64,000 nt of DNA from NCBI RefSeq assembly GCF_011601315.1, contig NZ_JAAORA010000009.1:1-64000 (forward strand). Direction: 5' to 3'. Below are positions 35,946 through 43,238 of the stretch, in pieces. The position numbers and the translations under genes were made by a program. The stretch's first letter is position 1. Each line of letters opens with the position of its first letter. The DNA is from Candidatus Chlorobium masyuteum (GTDB lineage: Bacteria > Bacteroidota > Chlorobiia > Chlorobiales > Chlorobiaceae). The notes under the pieces were generated by a model, which saw only the letters and a program-made list of their open reading frames with translations, had not been told where the DNA came from and ran no database searches.

Positions 35946-36129
35946 GATGCTCCTGTTTCAAGATTTAACAGCAAAAACTTTTGCGACATAATAATAATTT
36001 TCAACAAAAGGGTTCCCGAAAACATCACGCCATACCAATCATTTTTCATAAACCAGACACTCCGCTCTCCCTTCTCTTCCGTCCGGAAAAGTGTAAGGCA
36101 CTTTAAGCGTTAAACAGGAAAAACGAGAG

Positions 36130-37230
36130 CTATGCGTTTTGCCTCTTTTTTCTCGATGCTCCGATAGCGTCAGCCATGAGCATGGCCTGAAGGACTTTTT
36201 CGGGGGTGATGCTGCCTGCTTCGTGATGAATGAATTCAGCGGGTGCACAGGCTTTTTCGGCGGCAGGCATCAATCGTTCACGGTCGAAATCACCAAGACC
36301 AATATCGGCAAGGGTGGTTGGAAGGCCTACCTCCTCACAAAAAGCGTAGACTGCGACCGACACCTCCGGCGGGGCATCAGTGAGCTGAAGGCCTGCAAGC
36401 AGACCGAAAGCCACCTTCTCCCCGTGGTAAAAGGCGTGCGTTTCAGTCAGTGCCGTAAGACCGTTGTGAATGGAGTGGGCACTTGCAAGACCGCCGCTCT
36501 CAAAACCGACTCCGCTGAGCAGAATATTGGCCTCCACAATATGCTCCAGAGCTGGCGTTATGATGTGCTGCCGGGCAGCTACTCTTGCGCTCGGGCCATA
36601 TTGCATAAGCGTATCGTAACAGAGCCTTGCGAGGCTGAGACCGGTCAGGGTGCTGAGGCCACCGCACTCGTTTGGCGATTGTGTCCTGCTGCATGAGTTT
36701 GCCTCGAACCAGGTCGCCAGTGCATCTCCCATACCGGCGACAAGAAAACGAACGGGTGCTTTTGCAATAATTTCGGTATCCACCAGCACGGCTGCCGGAT
36801 TGGATTGCTGATAGCAGGCCGATTCATACACCCCCTCTTTAGTGTAAATAACGGCGCAACCGCTGCACGGCGCATCAGTCGAGGCAATGGTAGGCACAAT
36901 AATAACCGGAATACCGGCCCGGTCAGCAGCAATTTTCGCCGTGTCAATTGTTTTGCCGCCGCCCATACCGACAAGCACATCCGCCCTGTTCTCCGCGATA
37001 AGTACAGCCACCCTCGACAACTCCTTTTCACTGCACTCCCCGCCGAATCGTTCTGCATGCAGTGAGCTGCCCTTCAGATCGAGCCCGCTCTCAGGAAGAA
37101 CGGCAGTATACACAGAAGGAGAAGCAAGAATCATCCCCCTGTTGCCAAAGAGCCTGACAAGAGACGGCAACTCTCCAAGTGCCCCTGCGCCCTGGATATA
37201 CTTGCCCGGAAACAAAGCCTTCTGCAGCAT
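36130..37230 (-). CDS. gldA: Glycerol dehydrogenase-type iron/zinc alcohol dehydrogenase
   Basis: A 366-residue NAD-dependent dehydrogenase of the GldA family, oxidising glycerol to dihydroxyacetone or acting on related polyols. It shows the dinucleotide-binding VGMGGGKTIDTAK (about 88-100), PTIASTDAPCS, and metal ligands in MGDALATWFEA (Asp), SAHSIHNGL (His) and HGEKVAFGLL (His). It stands alone, with no kinase or transporter beside it. Substrate specificity is a family assumption. Confidence 0.9.
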   Translation of the reverse strand: MLQKALFPGKYIQGAGALGELPSLVRLFGNRGMILASPSVYTAVLPESGLDLKGSSLHAERFGGECSEKELSRVAVLIAENRADVLVGMGGGKTIDTAKIAADRAGIPVIIVPTIASTDAPCSGCAVIYTKEGVYESACYQQSNPAAVLVDTEIIAKAPVRFLVAGMGDALATWFEANSCSRTQSPNECGGLSTLTGLSLARLCYDTLMQYGPSARVAARQHIITPALEHIVEANILLSGVGFESGGLASAHSIHNGLTALTETHAFYHGEKVAFGLLAGLQLTDAPPEVSVAVYAFCEEVGLPTTLADIGLGDFDRERLMPAAEKACAPAEFIHHEAGSITPEKVLQAMLMADAIGASRKKRQNA

Positions 37231-37535
37231 AGGAGATCTCCTTCAGATAATCGCGTTGTGAAAGTATATCAGAAAATATAACCAGATAATGGCGTTTGAC
37301 TCCCCTGTAATAATCAATGAACTTCCCGCAACCTTTTTTTGAAGGTTGTGTAAACCCTTATTTCAAAAAAGCAATGCCATAAATATACCAACCCGATTCA
37401 GCAACTGAATGCCGGCCACCCTATATAATTGCACTGTTTCAAATAACATGATGATCTTTAAGCAAATACAGGACTCATTGCAACGACATCAGGATTTTAT
37501 ATTTTATTCGGAAGAACGCAGATAACCGTAAACCC
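37231..37535. other. Intergenic region without visible gene
   Basis: This 305-bp gap lies between the divergent gldA and flavoprotein genes and must hold both promoters. It is A/T-rich and contains a small CAACCTT/AAGGTTG hairpin (37329-37349). Nothing else recognisable was seen. Confidence 0.5.
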
Positions 37536-38183
37536 ATGCAAAACAGAATGAACGTCATAGCGATCAACGGCAGTCCGAAACAGGATGGCAACACCTTTCA
37601 TGCGCTCGCCGGTGTCGGCAGCGTTTTACAGGAAAACGGCATCGGGTTTGAAATTATCCATGTTGGCAACAAGCCGGTCAGAGGGTGCATGGCCTGCGGG
37701 GCCTGTGCCAGAAATCGGGATGAGAAGTGCAGTATCACCTCGGATCCGTTGAATGAATGGATCCAGCAGATCAAAAACGCTGACGGAATTATTCTTGGTT
37801 CACCGGTCTATTTTGCCGGTGTCGCCGGAACCATGAAATGTTTTCTCGACAGGGCATTCTATGTTGCAGCATGCAATGGCGGTCTCTTCCGTCAGAAAGT
37901 AGCTGCATCGGTAGTAGCGGTTCGGCGTACCGGCGGCTCGTCCACATTTGACTGCCTCAACCACTATCTCACCTTTGCGGAGATGATTCAGGCAACGTCA
38001 AACTATTGGAACATCACTCACGGAAGGACGCCCGGAGAGGTGTTGCAGGATGGTGAAGGGGTCCAGATTATGGAGGTGCTCGGTCGCAATATGGCGTGGC
38101 TGCTCAGGATGCGGGAAGCAACAAAAAGCACACTGCCGGGGCCGGAACCGGTCAGCAAAATTATGACCAGCTTCATCAGGTAG
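37536..38183 (+). CDS. Iron-sulfur flavoprotein / NADPH-dependent FMN reductase-like protein
   Basis: A 215-residue flavodoxin-fold protein. INGSPKQDGNTFHAL binds the FMN phosphate. CMACGACARNRDEKC (about residues 50-64) matches the compact cysteine motif of archaeal-type iron-sulfur flavoproteins, which carry a 4Fe-4S cluster. SPVYFAGVAGTMKCFLDR is the second flavin loop. It is probably a cytosolic electron carrier or reductase. It lies 34 bp upstream of the DUF1847 gene, likely co-transcribed. Confidence 0.88.
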   Translation: MQNRMNVIAINGSPKQDGNTFHALAGVGSVLQENGIGFEIIHVGNKPVRGCMACGACARNRDEKCSITSDPLNEWIQQIKNADGIILGSPVYFAGVAGTMKCFLDRAFYVAACNGGLFRQKVAASVVAVRRTGGSSTFDCLNHYLTFAEMIQATSNYWNITHGRTPGEVLQDGEGVQIMEVLGRNMAWLLRMREATKSTLPGPEPVSKIMTSFIR

Positions 38184-38217
38184 AAGAGGGCGAGCGTCAT
38201 TTATCCACTATCCAATC

Positions 38218-38889
38218 ATGAACAAATCAAACACTTCAGGGAAGGAACACTCCGGCTGTTCGGATTGCGGACTCCTGAACTGCTATCGGCAGGATCGTAG
38301 TTTTCCGGATTTCTGCCCCACCGAAGCTGTCGGGAGCAAAGAGCTTGACTCGATAACTGAGCAGTACCAGGGAGAGACGCTTGATGCCAGAATAGCACGC
38401 GCCTCTGCCGAGGTTGAAGGCACTTACTACGGCAAGCTGACCCGTGTTGAAGAGATTATTGCCTTCGCCAACCGGATCGGGGCAAAAAAGATCGGCCTTG
38501 CAACATGCATTGGCTTATCGGAGGAGTCACGGATTTTTGCCAGGGTACTTACAATCAATGATCTCGAACCGTACTCGGTCATCTGCAAGGTCGGCTCTGT
38601 CGATAAAAGCGAGATTGGAATTGATGATAGTCTTAAAATTCAGAAGGGATCGCATGAGTCTCTCTGCAATCCGATCCTGCAGGCGAAGCTGCTGAATAAA
38701 GAGCACACAGAGCTGAATGTGATCATCGGCCTCTGTGTCGGCCACGATTCGCTCTTTATGAAGCATTCCGACGCTCCCGTCACAACACTGATCACCAAGG
38801 ATCGACTGCTCGGACACAACCCGGCAGCAGCACTCTACACCAGCGGATTTTACTATAAACGCCTTTTTACCGAAGGGCGCAAATTATAA
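38218..38889 (+). CDS. DUF1847 putative metal-binding protein
   Basis: A 223-residue protein of the DUF1847 family, with an N-terminal cysteine cluster (GCSDCGLLNCYR ... FCPT, about residues 14-40) that should bind a metal or Fe-S cluster. A Rossmann-like body carries IGLATCIGLSEESRIFA and NVIIGLCVGHDSLF. The family has no established function. It follows an iron-sulfur flavoprotein gene, so a redox role is a reasonable guess. Confidence 0.85.
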   Translation: MNKSNTSGKEHSGCSDCGLLNCYRQDRSFPDFCPTEAVGSKELDSITEQYQGETLDARIARASAEVEGTYYGKLTRVEEIIAFANRIGAKKIGLATCIGLSEESRIFARVLTINDLEPYSVICKVGSVDKSEIGIDDSLKIQKGSHESLCNPILQAKLLNKEHTELNVIIGLCVGHDSLFMKHSDAPVTTLITKDRLLGHNPAAALYTSGFYYKRLFTEGRKL

Positions 38890-38999
38890 GCTTCACTCTG
38901 GCGTTGCCATGCGATCTCATGATCAGGCAATAGCGGCTGCCACCCCTTTCTGGAGCATTGTAACGCTTCCGGGCAATTTCTCCACTCTTTTCTCTCATT

Positions 39000-39056
39000 G
39001 AAGAGATGAACAAAGCAACTTTTGCCAAAAGCGAAGGCTGCTTTGTTCATCTCTTC
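39000..39056. terminator. Long hairpin between DUF1847 and the SQR cluster
   Basis: An 18-bp perfect stem (39000-39017 with 39039-39056) encloses a 21-nt loop. It lies between the converging ends of the DUF1847 gene and the minus-strand SQR cluster. T-runs are weak, so termination in both directions is likely but not certain. Confidence 0.65.
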
Positions 39057-39077
39057 AAAATCAATCCATAACGGTCG

Positions 39078-39236
39078 TCAGGAGTGTCCGCCAGCAACAA
39101 TACGAAGCATCTTCACATTCAGAATAACAAAGCGAACCAGCTGCCATAGCAGGTTTTTCCTCCAGTAGAGGGTGCTTGCTGACGGTACCGGAGGATAGGC
39201 TTCGTCGTAATAGGCTTTGACTTTATTGGTGCCCAT
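39078..39236 (-). CDS. Small hypothetical protein (52 residues) downstream of sqr
   Basis: An ATG at 39236 opens 52 codons ending in TGA at 39078. The product starts MGTNKVKAYYDEAYPPVPSA, then has a basic/aromatic turn (LYWRKNLLW) and a hydrophobic stretch QLVRFVILNVKML, and ends RIVAGGHS. It starts 38 bp after the sqr stop on the same strand. The single hydrophobic helix and basic flank suggest a membrane-associated small protein. I do not recognise a family; coding is supported by position and sensible composition only. Confidence 0.55.
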   Translation of the reverse strand: MGTNKVKAYYDEAYPPVPSASTLYWRKNLLWQLVRFVILNVKMLRIVAGGHS

Positions 39237-39274
39237 GGCTTTTGAGGTTTTAAGATTATTATAAAAGTAAACCG

Positions 39275-40729
39275 TTATTCAGGAATCAGCCACCAGAAGG
39301 GATAGCCCTTTGCCTTATGGAAGAAGAGGTAGTGCAGGATTACTTTTATCCAATGGCCTGCCAGACCAGCCTCTCCTACCGAGTAGTTCATGTCGCGTCC
39401 CCATTCAGGGTACTTTTCCCAGTCAGGCACAACCGGAAAGAGTGTCATTGAAGCGCCAAGTCCATCAAACGAACCAAATCCTGCTGATACAATACAGGCT
39501 GCACCCATTTTGCTCATTGAGGCCTTATGGCGATGCTCTGTTGCGCCCTGAATCTTTTCGGCAATATTCAGCGCAACAATCTTACCCATAACACCCGATG
39601 GCATCCCTGTGCGAGGCGGCGTCGGAAAAATCTGCCGTCCATTCGGGCTCGCCATAGGCTTGGAAATCGGATGCGGAGGGGCAAAGGCAATACCCGGAGC
39701 ATAGATATTTTTAAACAGAGGGCTTTGATAAATTGATGGCCAATCATCAGCTTTCCAGTCTTCAAAGGGTTTCGCCGTATAATTGGCATCAACCTTCATA
39801 AACTTGTTCGGCGCAAACATCTGATCGGTAATGTCCGCTCCAGTCTTATCAAAAGCGGTCAGCCCGACACCTGAAAATGAGGGGATAAGCATCGCAAAAT
39901 CAAACTCCTGTATCCGCTCTTCACCTGCAAGCGTTTCATAATAGGCCTTGCCGGGCTCAACCTTGTAGACTCCGGCCCGCCGGATCCAGTTAATACCGTA
40001 CTCGGCCATAATGGATTCCGTAAAAACCTTGGTCGGAGTTGAGTAACCTCCTCTGTTAATAAATGCGCCTCCCATGCCAAAATCACCCAGTTCATACTCA
40101 TTGGACATCCAGGTGATTTGAGCCATGTCACTGAGGCCGCGCTTTTTAATTTCATAGGCCACATTCAGGATATATTCAAAGGCCGCGCCCTGGCATGTTG
40201 CCATAGCATGGCCGGTGCCGATCAGAATACGCTGCTTGTGACCCGCCTGCATCTTTTTGAATATTTCCTGAAGGTTCTCCCATGCGTGAGCGGCATGGCT
40301 GTAGGTACAAACCGAAAAACTGTTTTTATCAGGTCCAAGTCCCTCGGTCGCTTCAAAATTCAGCTTTGGACCGGTTGCATTGACCAGATAATCATAATCA
40401 ACTTTTTCGATCTCTCCGTTCCGGATACCATCGGTATACTCAATGGTGACATACCCTTTCTCTGTTTCCCCATCGCCTTCCGGATGAATTTCCAGCGCTT
40501 TGGCCTGTTTAAGAATAATGCCCCAGCGGTTATAAACCTTTTTCAATTCGAAGCGGACATCGTCAATCGTCATCTGTCCCACACCGACCCAGATATTTGA
40601 CGGAATCCACTGATAGTAACTGTTTGGGGTAACAACCACGACTTCATGCTGTTTGCCGAGTTTCTTTTTAAGAAACGAGGCTGCGGTATGGCCAGCCACA
40701 CCGGCACCTAAAACCACAACTTTTGCCAT
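39275..40729 (-). CDS. sqr: Sulfide:quinone oxidoreductase
   Basis: A 484-residue peripheral membrane flavoprotein that oxidises sulfide to polysulfide/sulfur and reduces quinone. The FAD motif is VVLGAGVAGHTAA (about residues 5-17). Three cysteines fit the SQR redox set: C141 (SVCTYSH), C179 (ATCQGAAFE) and C412 (GAACIVSAG). The C-terminal amphipathic region (WIKVILHYLFFHKAKGYPFWW) should anchor it to the membrane. Chlorobi carry several SQR types; I do not assign this one. It is preceded by the DUF2892 gene and followed by a 52-residue gene on the same strand. Confidence 0.93.
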   Translation of the reverse strand: MAKVVVLGAGVAGHTAASFLKKKLGKQHEVVVVTPNSYYQWIPSNIWVGVGQMTIDDVRFELKKVYNRWGIILKQAKALEIHPEGDGETEKGYVTIEYTDGIRNGEIEKVDYDYLVNATGPKLNFEATEGLGPDKNSFSVCTYSHAAHAWENLQEIFKKMQAGHKQRILIGTGHAMATCQGAAFEYILNVAYEIKKRGLSDMAQITWMSNEYELGDFGMGGAFINRGGYSTPTKVFTESIMAEYGINWIRRAGVYKVEPGKAYYETLAGEERIQEFDFAMLIPSFSGVGLTAFDKTGADITDQMFAPNKFMKVDANYTAKPFEDWKADDWPSIYQSPLFKNIYAPGIAFAPPHPISKPMASPNGRQIFPTPPRTGMPSGVMGKIVALNIAEKIQGATEHRHKASMSKMGAACIVSAGFGSFDGLGASMTLFPVVPDWEKYPEWGRDMNYSVGEAGLAGHWIKVILHYLFFHKAKGYPFWWLIPE

Positions 40730-40813
40730 AGATCCGTAATTTTTTCAATGGTTCTGAATGAAGCTGCCCAACCCTGCAAGATTGAGCATGTTAATTACTC
40801 AACTGCCGGGAGG

Positions 40814-41017
40814 TCACTTGAACGCATGACCGGGTACAACACCAACCGCCTTAAGAATTTTGGCAAGGGGGCAGAAGCCTGTAAATGCTGCCTGAAAAAG
40901 GTTTGCTCCCACAAAGCCTGTGAACCAGAGCCAGTTCTGGTTGTGATAGATCGAGAGCAAAACACTTGAAAGAATAAAAACCCCCGCAATTGCGAAGACA
41001 AGCCTGTCGATATTCAT
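40814..41017 (-). CDS. DUF2892 (YgaP-type transmembrane) protein
   Basis: A 67-residue protein with two hydrophobic segments ([18 protein letters not shown] and [20 protein letters not shown]) followed by [12 protein letters not shown], the DUF2892 hallmark. This domain is often fused or adjacent to rhodaneses (as in YgaP) and occurs in sulfur-metabolism loci. It lies 84 bp upstream of sqr. A role in holding or passing sulfane sulfur at the membrane is inferred from family context only. Confidence 0.9.
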   Translation of the reverse strand: MNIDRLVFAIAGVFILSSVLLSIYHNQNWLWFTGFVGANLFQAAFTGFCPLAKILKAVGVVPGHAFK

Positions 41018-41110
41018 GGAAAGAGGTAGTTAAAGGTTAGGTGAAACGAAAAATCAATTCCCTGTGTATGCTTACTACCCTGACCTGTCAGCACCGTGCC
41101 GCGCTTGTTA

Positions 41111-42262
41111 TCAGAGCCAGAGTTTGGAGAGTTTATAGTAGTGGCCCCAGCTTTTTTTCAGCCAGTGTCCAACAACCGGCAAAGGAATAAAAAGCTCTCT
41201 TTTGCTGTTTTTGAAGACAAATCCGGCGCCGTCCCCCGTATCCATCACGCAGAGAATATTCAAATGATCCTGATACCCTCTCATCTTTTCCTTCCTGCCG
41301 AAATGCTCTACTGAAGCATTAACGGCGGCATTGTGTGCCATTAATTCGGCCAGATGCCCCTGCTTTGCTTTCCACTCCGGGCCTTCAAGAGCTGCTGCAT
41401 CACCGACTGCATACCATCCCCTGACCCCCTCTATCCGGCAGTAATCGTCGATGCGAATGAACCCTGCACTGTTTTGGGGCAGGTTCGATCTCCTGACGGT
41501 CTCATGCCCGTCACTGGCTGGAATAAACATGCAGAGGTCGCTTTTCAGCCTGCTCCGATCCTCAAACACAATACCATCCGGTTCAAAACGGCTGATTTTT
41601 TTCCCGTAACGGGTGGTAAAATTGTCAGCTTCAAACATGGCCGCCATTGCCGAAAACGCCCTCTTGCCCATTCGTGCACCCGGCTCGGCCATGGGAGCAA
41701 AGAAGGTCATCTCAAACCGCTCTCTGATACCGAGTTTTGTAAGGTGATGGTGCAAGTTGAAAAAGAGCTCAAATCCCGGACCGCCACGAACTGCGCTTGG
41801 ATCGTTTGGATTGCCGCCAAATCCGAATGCAATGCTGCCGCTTCCCCGTTCGATCAGCGCTTCAATCTTTGCTTTGAGCACCAGTGAATCTTCCGGTTTG
41901 CCGCAAATAGAAGTGGTATGCTCAATGCCATCGTGTTTCATTTTGGATGCGCCAAGAGCGATCACAACAAAAGCCGCCGAATCACGAACACCTGTTTTCT
42001 CAAGAGTGACGGTTTTCCGTTCGCTATCGAGAGCGATGACCTTGTCGATGGTGAGTGAAAACCCGTGTTTTCTGGCCAGTTTTGATAACGGAATCCCGAT
42101 ATCCCTGAACTGTGCTCCTCCTGTTGGTATCCAGATCGCCAATGGATAGATAAAAAGATAGTCCCGCTCGGAAACCAGCTCAACCGCAACACCTTGTTTA
42201 CGAAGTGCGATGGCAGCAGCAACTCCGCCAATGCCTCCACCCAGAATCAGCACCTTATGCAT
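41111..42262 (-). CDS. SQR-like FAD-dependent oxidoreductase
   Basis: A 383-residue flavoprotein related to sulfide:quinone oxidoreductase and flavocytochrome c sulfide dehydrogenase. It has an FAD motif LILGGGIGGVAAAIAL (about residues 5-20) and the second flavin motif GWYAVGDAAAL. C120 (SICGKPED) and C338 (ILCVMDTGDGAGFV) match two conserved SQR cysteines. The usual middle cysteine, in a C-x-G-x-x-x-E context, is replaced by Arg159 (VRGGPGFE). Normal disulfide chemistry is therefore unlikely. It starts 26 bp after the OsmC gene. It may handle a different sulfur substrate or serve as a quinone reductase. Confidence 0.85.
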   Translation of the reverse strand: MHKVLILGGGIGGVAAAIALRKQGVAVELVSERDYLFIYPLAIWIPTGGAQFRDIGIPLSKLARKHGFSLTIDKVIALDSERKTVTLEKTGVRDSAAFVVIALGASKMKHDGIEHTTSICGKPEDSLVLKAKIEALIERGSGSIAFGFGGNPNDPSAVRGGPGFELFFNLHHHLTKLGIRERFEMTFFAPMAEPGARMGKRAFSAMAAMFEADNFTTRYGKKISRFEPDGIVFEDRSRLKSDLCMFIPASDGHETVRRSNLPQNSAGFIRIDDYCRIEGVRGWYAVGDAAALEGPEWKAKQGHLAELMAHNAAVNASVEHFGRKEKMRGYQDHLNILCVMDTGDGAGFVFKNSKRELFIPLPVVGHWLKKSWGHYYKLSKLWL

Positions 42263-42288
42263 TGATACGCTCTTTTATGGGATGAGTC

Positions 42289-42690
42289 TTATCGTGTAAC
42301 CGCTGTCACGACAAATTCAGGCGGCTCCATGATGTGCCTTTTTACCGCACAGAGATTGGCTGCACTGATAACGGCATCCCTGTATTTCTCAGGGAAATCT
42401 TCAGGCAGTTCAATGGCGATTTCGATTTTCCCTATACCGCGTCCCGACTCTTTGACAACATGAGTCTGAACAATCCGGATCTTATCAGTGGCTATACCCC
42501 TGCTCTGGCAGAAGGATAAAACGAATATCCCGGCACAGGTGCCGATTGAGGCAAGAAAAAGGGAAAAAGGCTCGGGTGCGGAACCCTCTCCGCCGGCATA
42601 TTCAGCCTGATCAGTGTGAATGGTAAACCCGTTAAACTCGGCATCAACCTTTTTGCCACCGCCGAATGTTACAATCATTTCGTTTTTCAT
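42289..42690 (-). CDS. OsmC-family thiol peroxidase-like protein
   Basis: A 133-residue OsmC/Ohr-fold protein, with C52 (SIGTCAGIF) and C114 (ANLCAVKRHI) as the family's catalytic cysteine pair. Such proteins reduce organic hydroperoxides, and some act on persulfides. An upstream ATG at 42774 would add 28 residues, but the alignment-like start MKNEMIVTFGGGKKVDAEF at 42690 fits the family better. It lies in the sulfide/RND cluster, 239 bp after the PII-like gene and 26 bp before the SQR-like gene. Confidence 0.87.
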   Translation of the reverse strand: MKNEMIVTFGGGKKVDAEFNGFTIHTDQAEYAGGEGSAPEPFSLFLASIGTCAGIFVLSFCQSRGIATDKIRIVQTHVVKESGRGIGKIEIAIELPEDFPEKYRDAVISAANLCAVKRHIMEPPEFVVTAVTR

Positions 42691-42768
42691 GATAGAGTAG
42701 AATGTGGTTGCAATAAAAACGCTCTGATTTAGTGAGGAACTAATGGAGAGCAAACAGGTAATGGCTAA

Positions 42769-42844
42769 CGACAACTATCCTCTGATAGTCAACCACATGT
42801 GGAAGTCGTCAGTGTAAACCGTCGACTTCCATTCGTTCATGTGG
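42769..42844. repeat. Two hairpins between the PII-like and OsmC genes
   Basis: A small hairpin ACTATC-CTCT-GATAGT (about 42771-42786) is followed by a larger one. Stem TGGAAGTCG/CGACTTCCA (42800-42808 with 42823-42831) is extended by CCACATG/CATGTGG (42793-42799 with 42838-42844) across a 6-nt bulge. No T-run follows on the minus strand. This may stabilise or process the long transcript. Confidence 0.45.
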
Positions 42845-42929
42845 CACCCCGAAAACAGTGATTACAATCCGGATTGCCTGGTATAAATCCGGTGGACAAC
42901 GGCGCTCCTGCAACCGTCCGGAGAGCCGC

Positions 42930-43238
42930 TTATACTGTCTTTTCAACATGCATAAGAAACGCCCTTGCGGGAAAATCCGGCTCAACAGCTATTGGATTCT
43001 TTTCGAGCTCAAGCATGATTGCATCAGCCTTGTCGTCATCAAGAATCGCAAAACAGAGTGATGAGTAGGCCCCTGGCACTGCATCGGTCGGCCACCATGA
43101 CTGCGGATCTCTACCATGGCTTTCGCAGTTGCACCCCATAATATCAAAGCTGCTGAACATCATCACCTGATGTTCCTTGAAGAGAGCCCGCACTTTCGGG
43201 AGGCTCTCTTCATGTCCCATAACGGCAAGAAATTTCAT
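42930..43238 (-). CDS. PII-like small protein coupled to the RND pump
   Basis: A 102-residue protein with the alternating strand/helix pattern of PII/ferredoxin-like signalling proteins (MKFLAVMGHEES ... VRALFKEHQVMMFSSFDIMG ... AYSSLCFAILDDDKADAIML). A loop GCNCESHGRD holds a Cys-x-Cys and a histidine that could bind a metal or sulfur species. Its ATG overlaps the RND pump stop by 4 bp, so the two are translationally coupled. PII-like proteins are known to accompany and control transporters. I am not sure of the exact family. Confidence 0.6.
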   Translation of the reverse strand: MKFLAVMGHEESLPKVRALFKEHQVMMFSSFDIMGCNCESHGRDPQSWWPTDAVPGAYSSLCFAILDDDKADAIMLELEKNPIAVEPDFPARAFLMHVEKTV

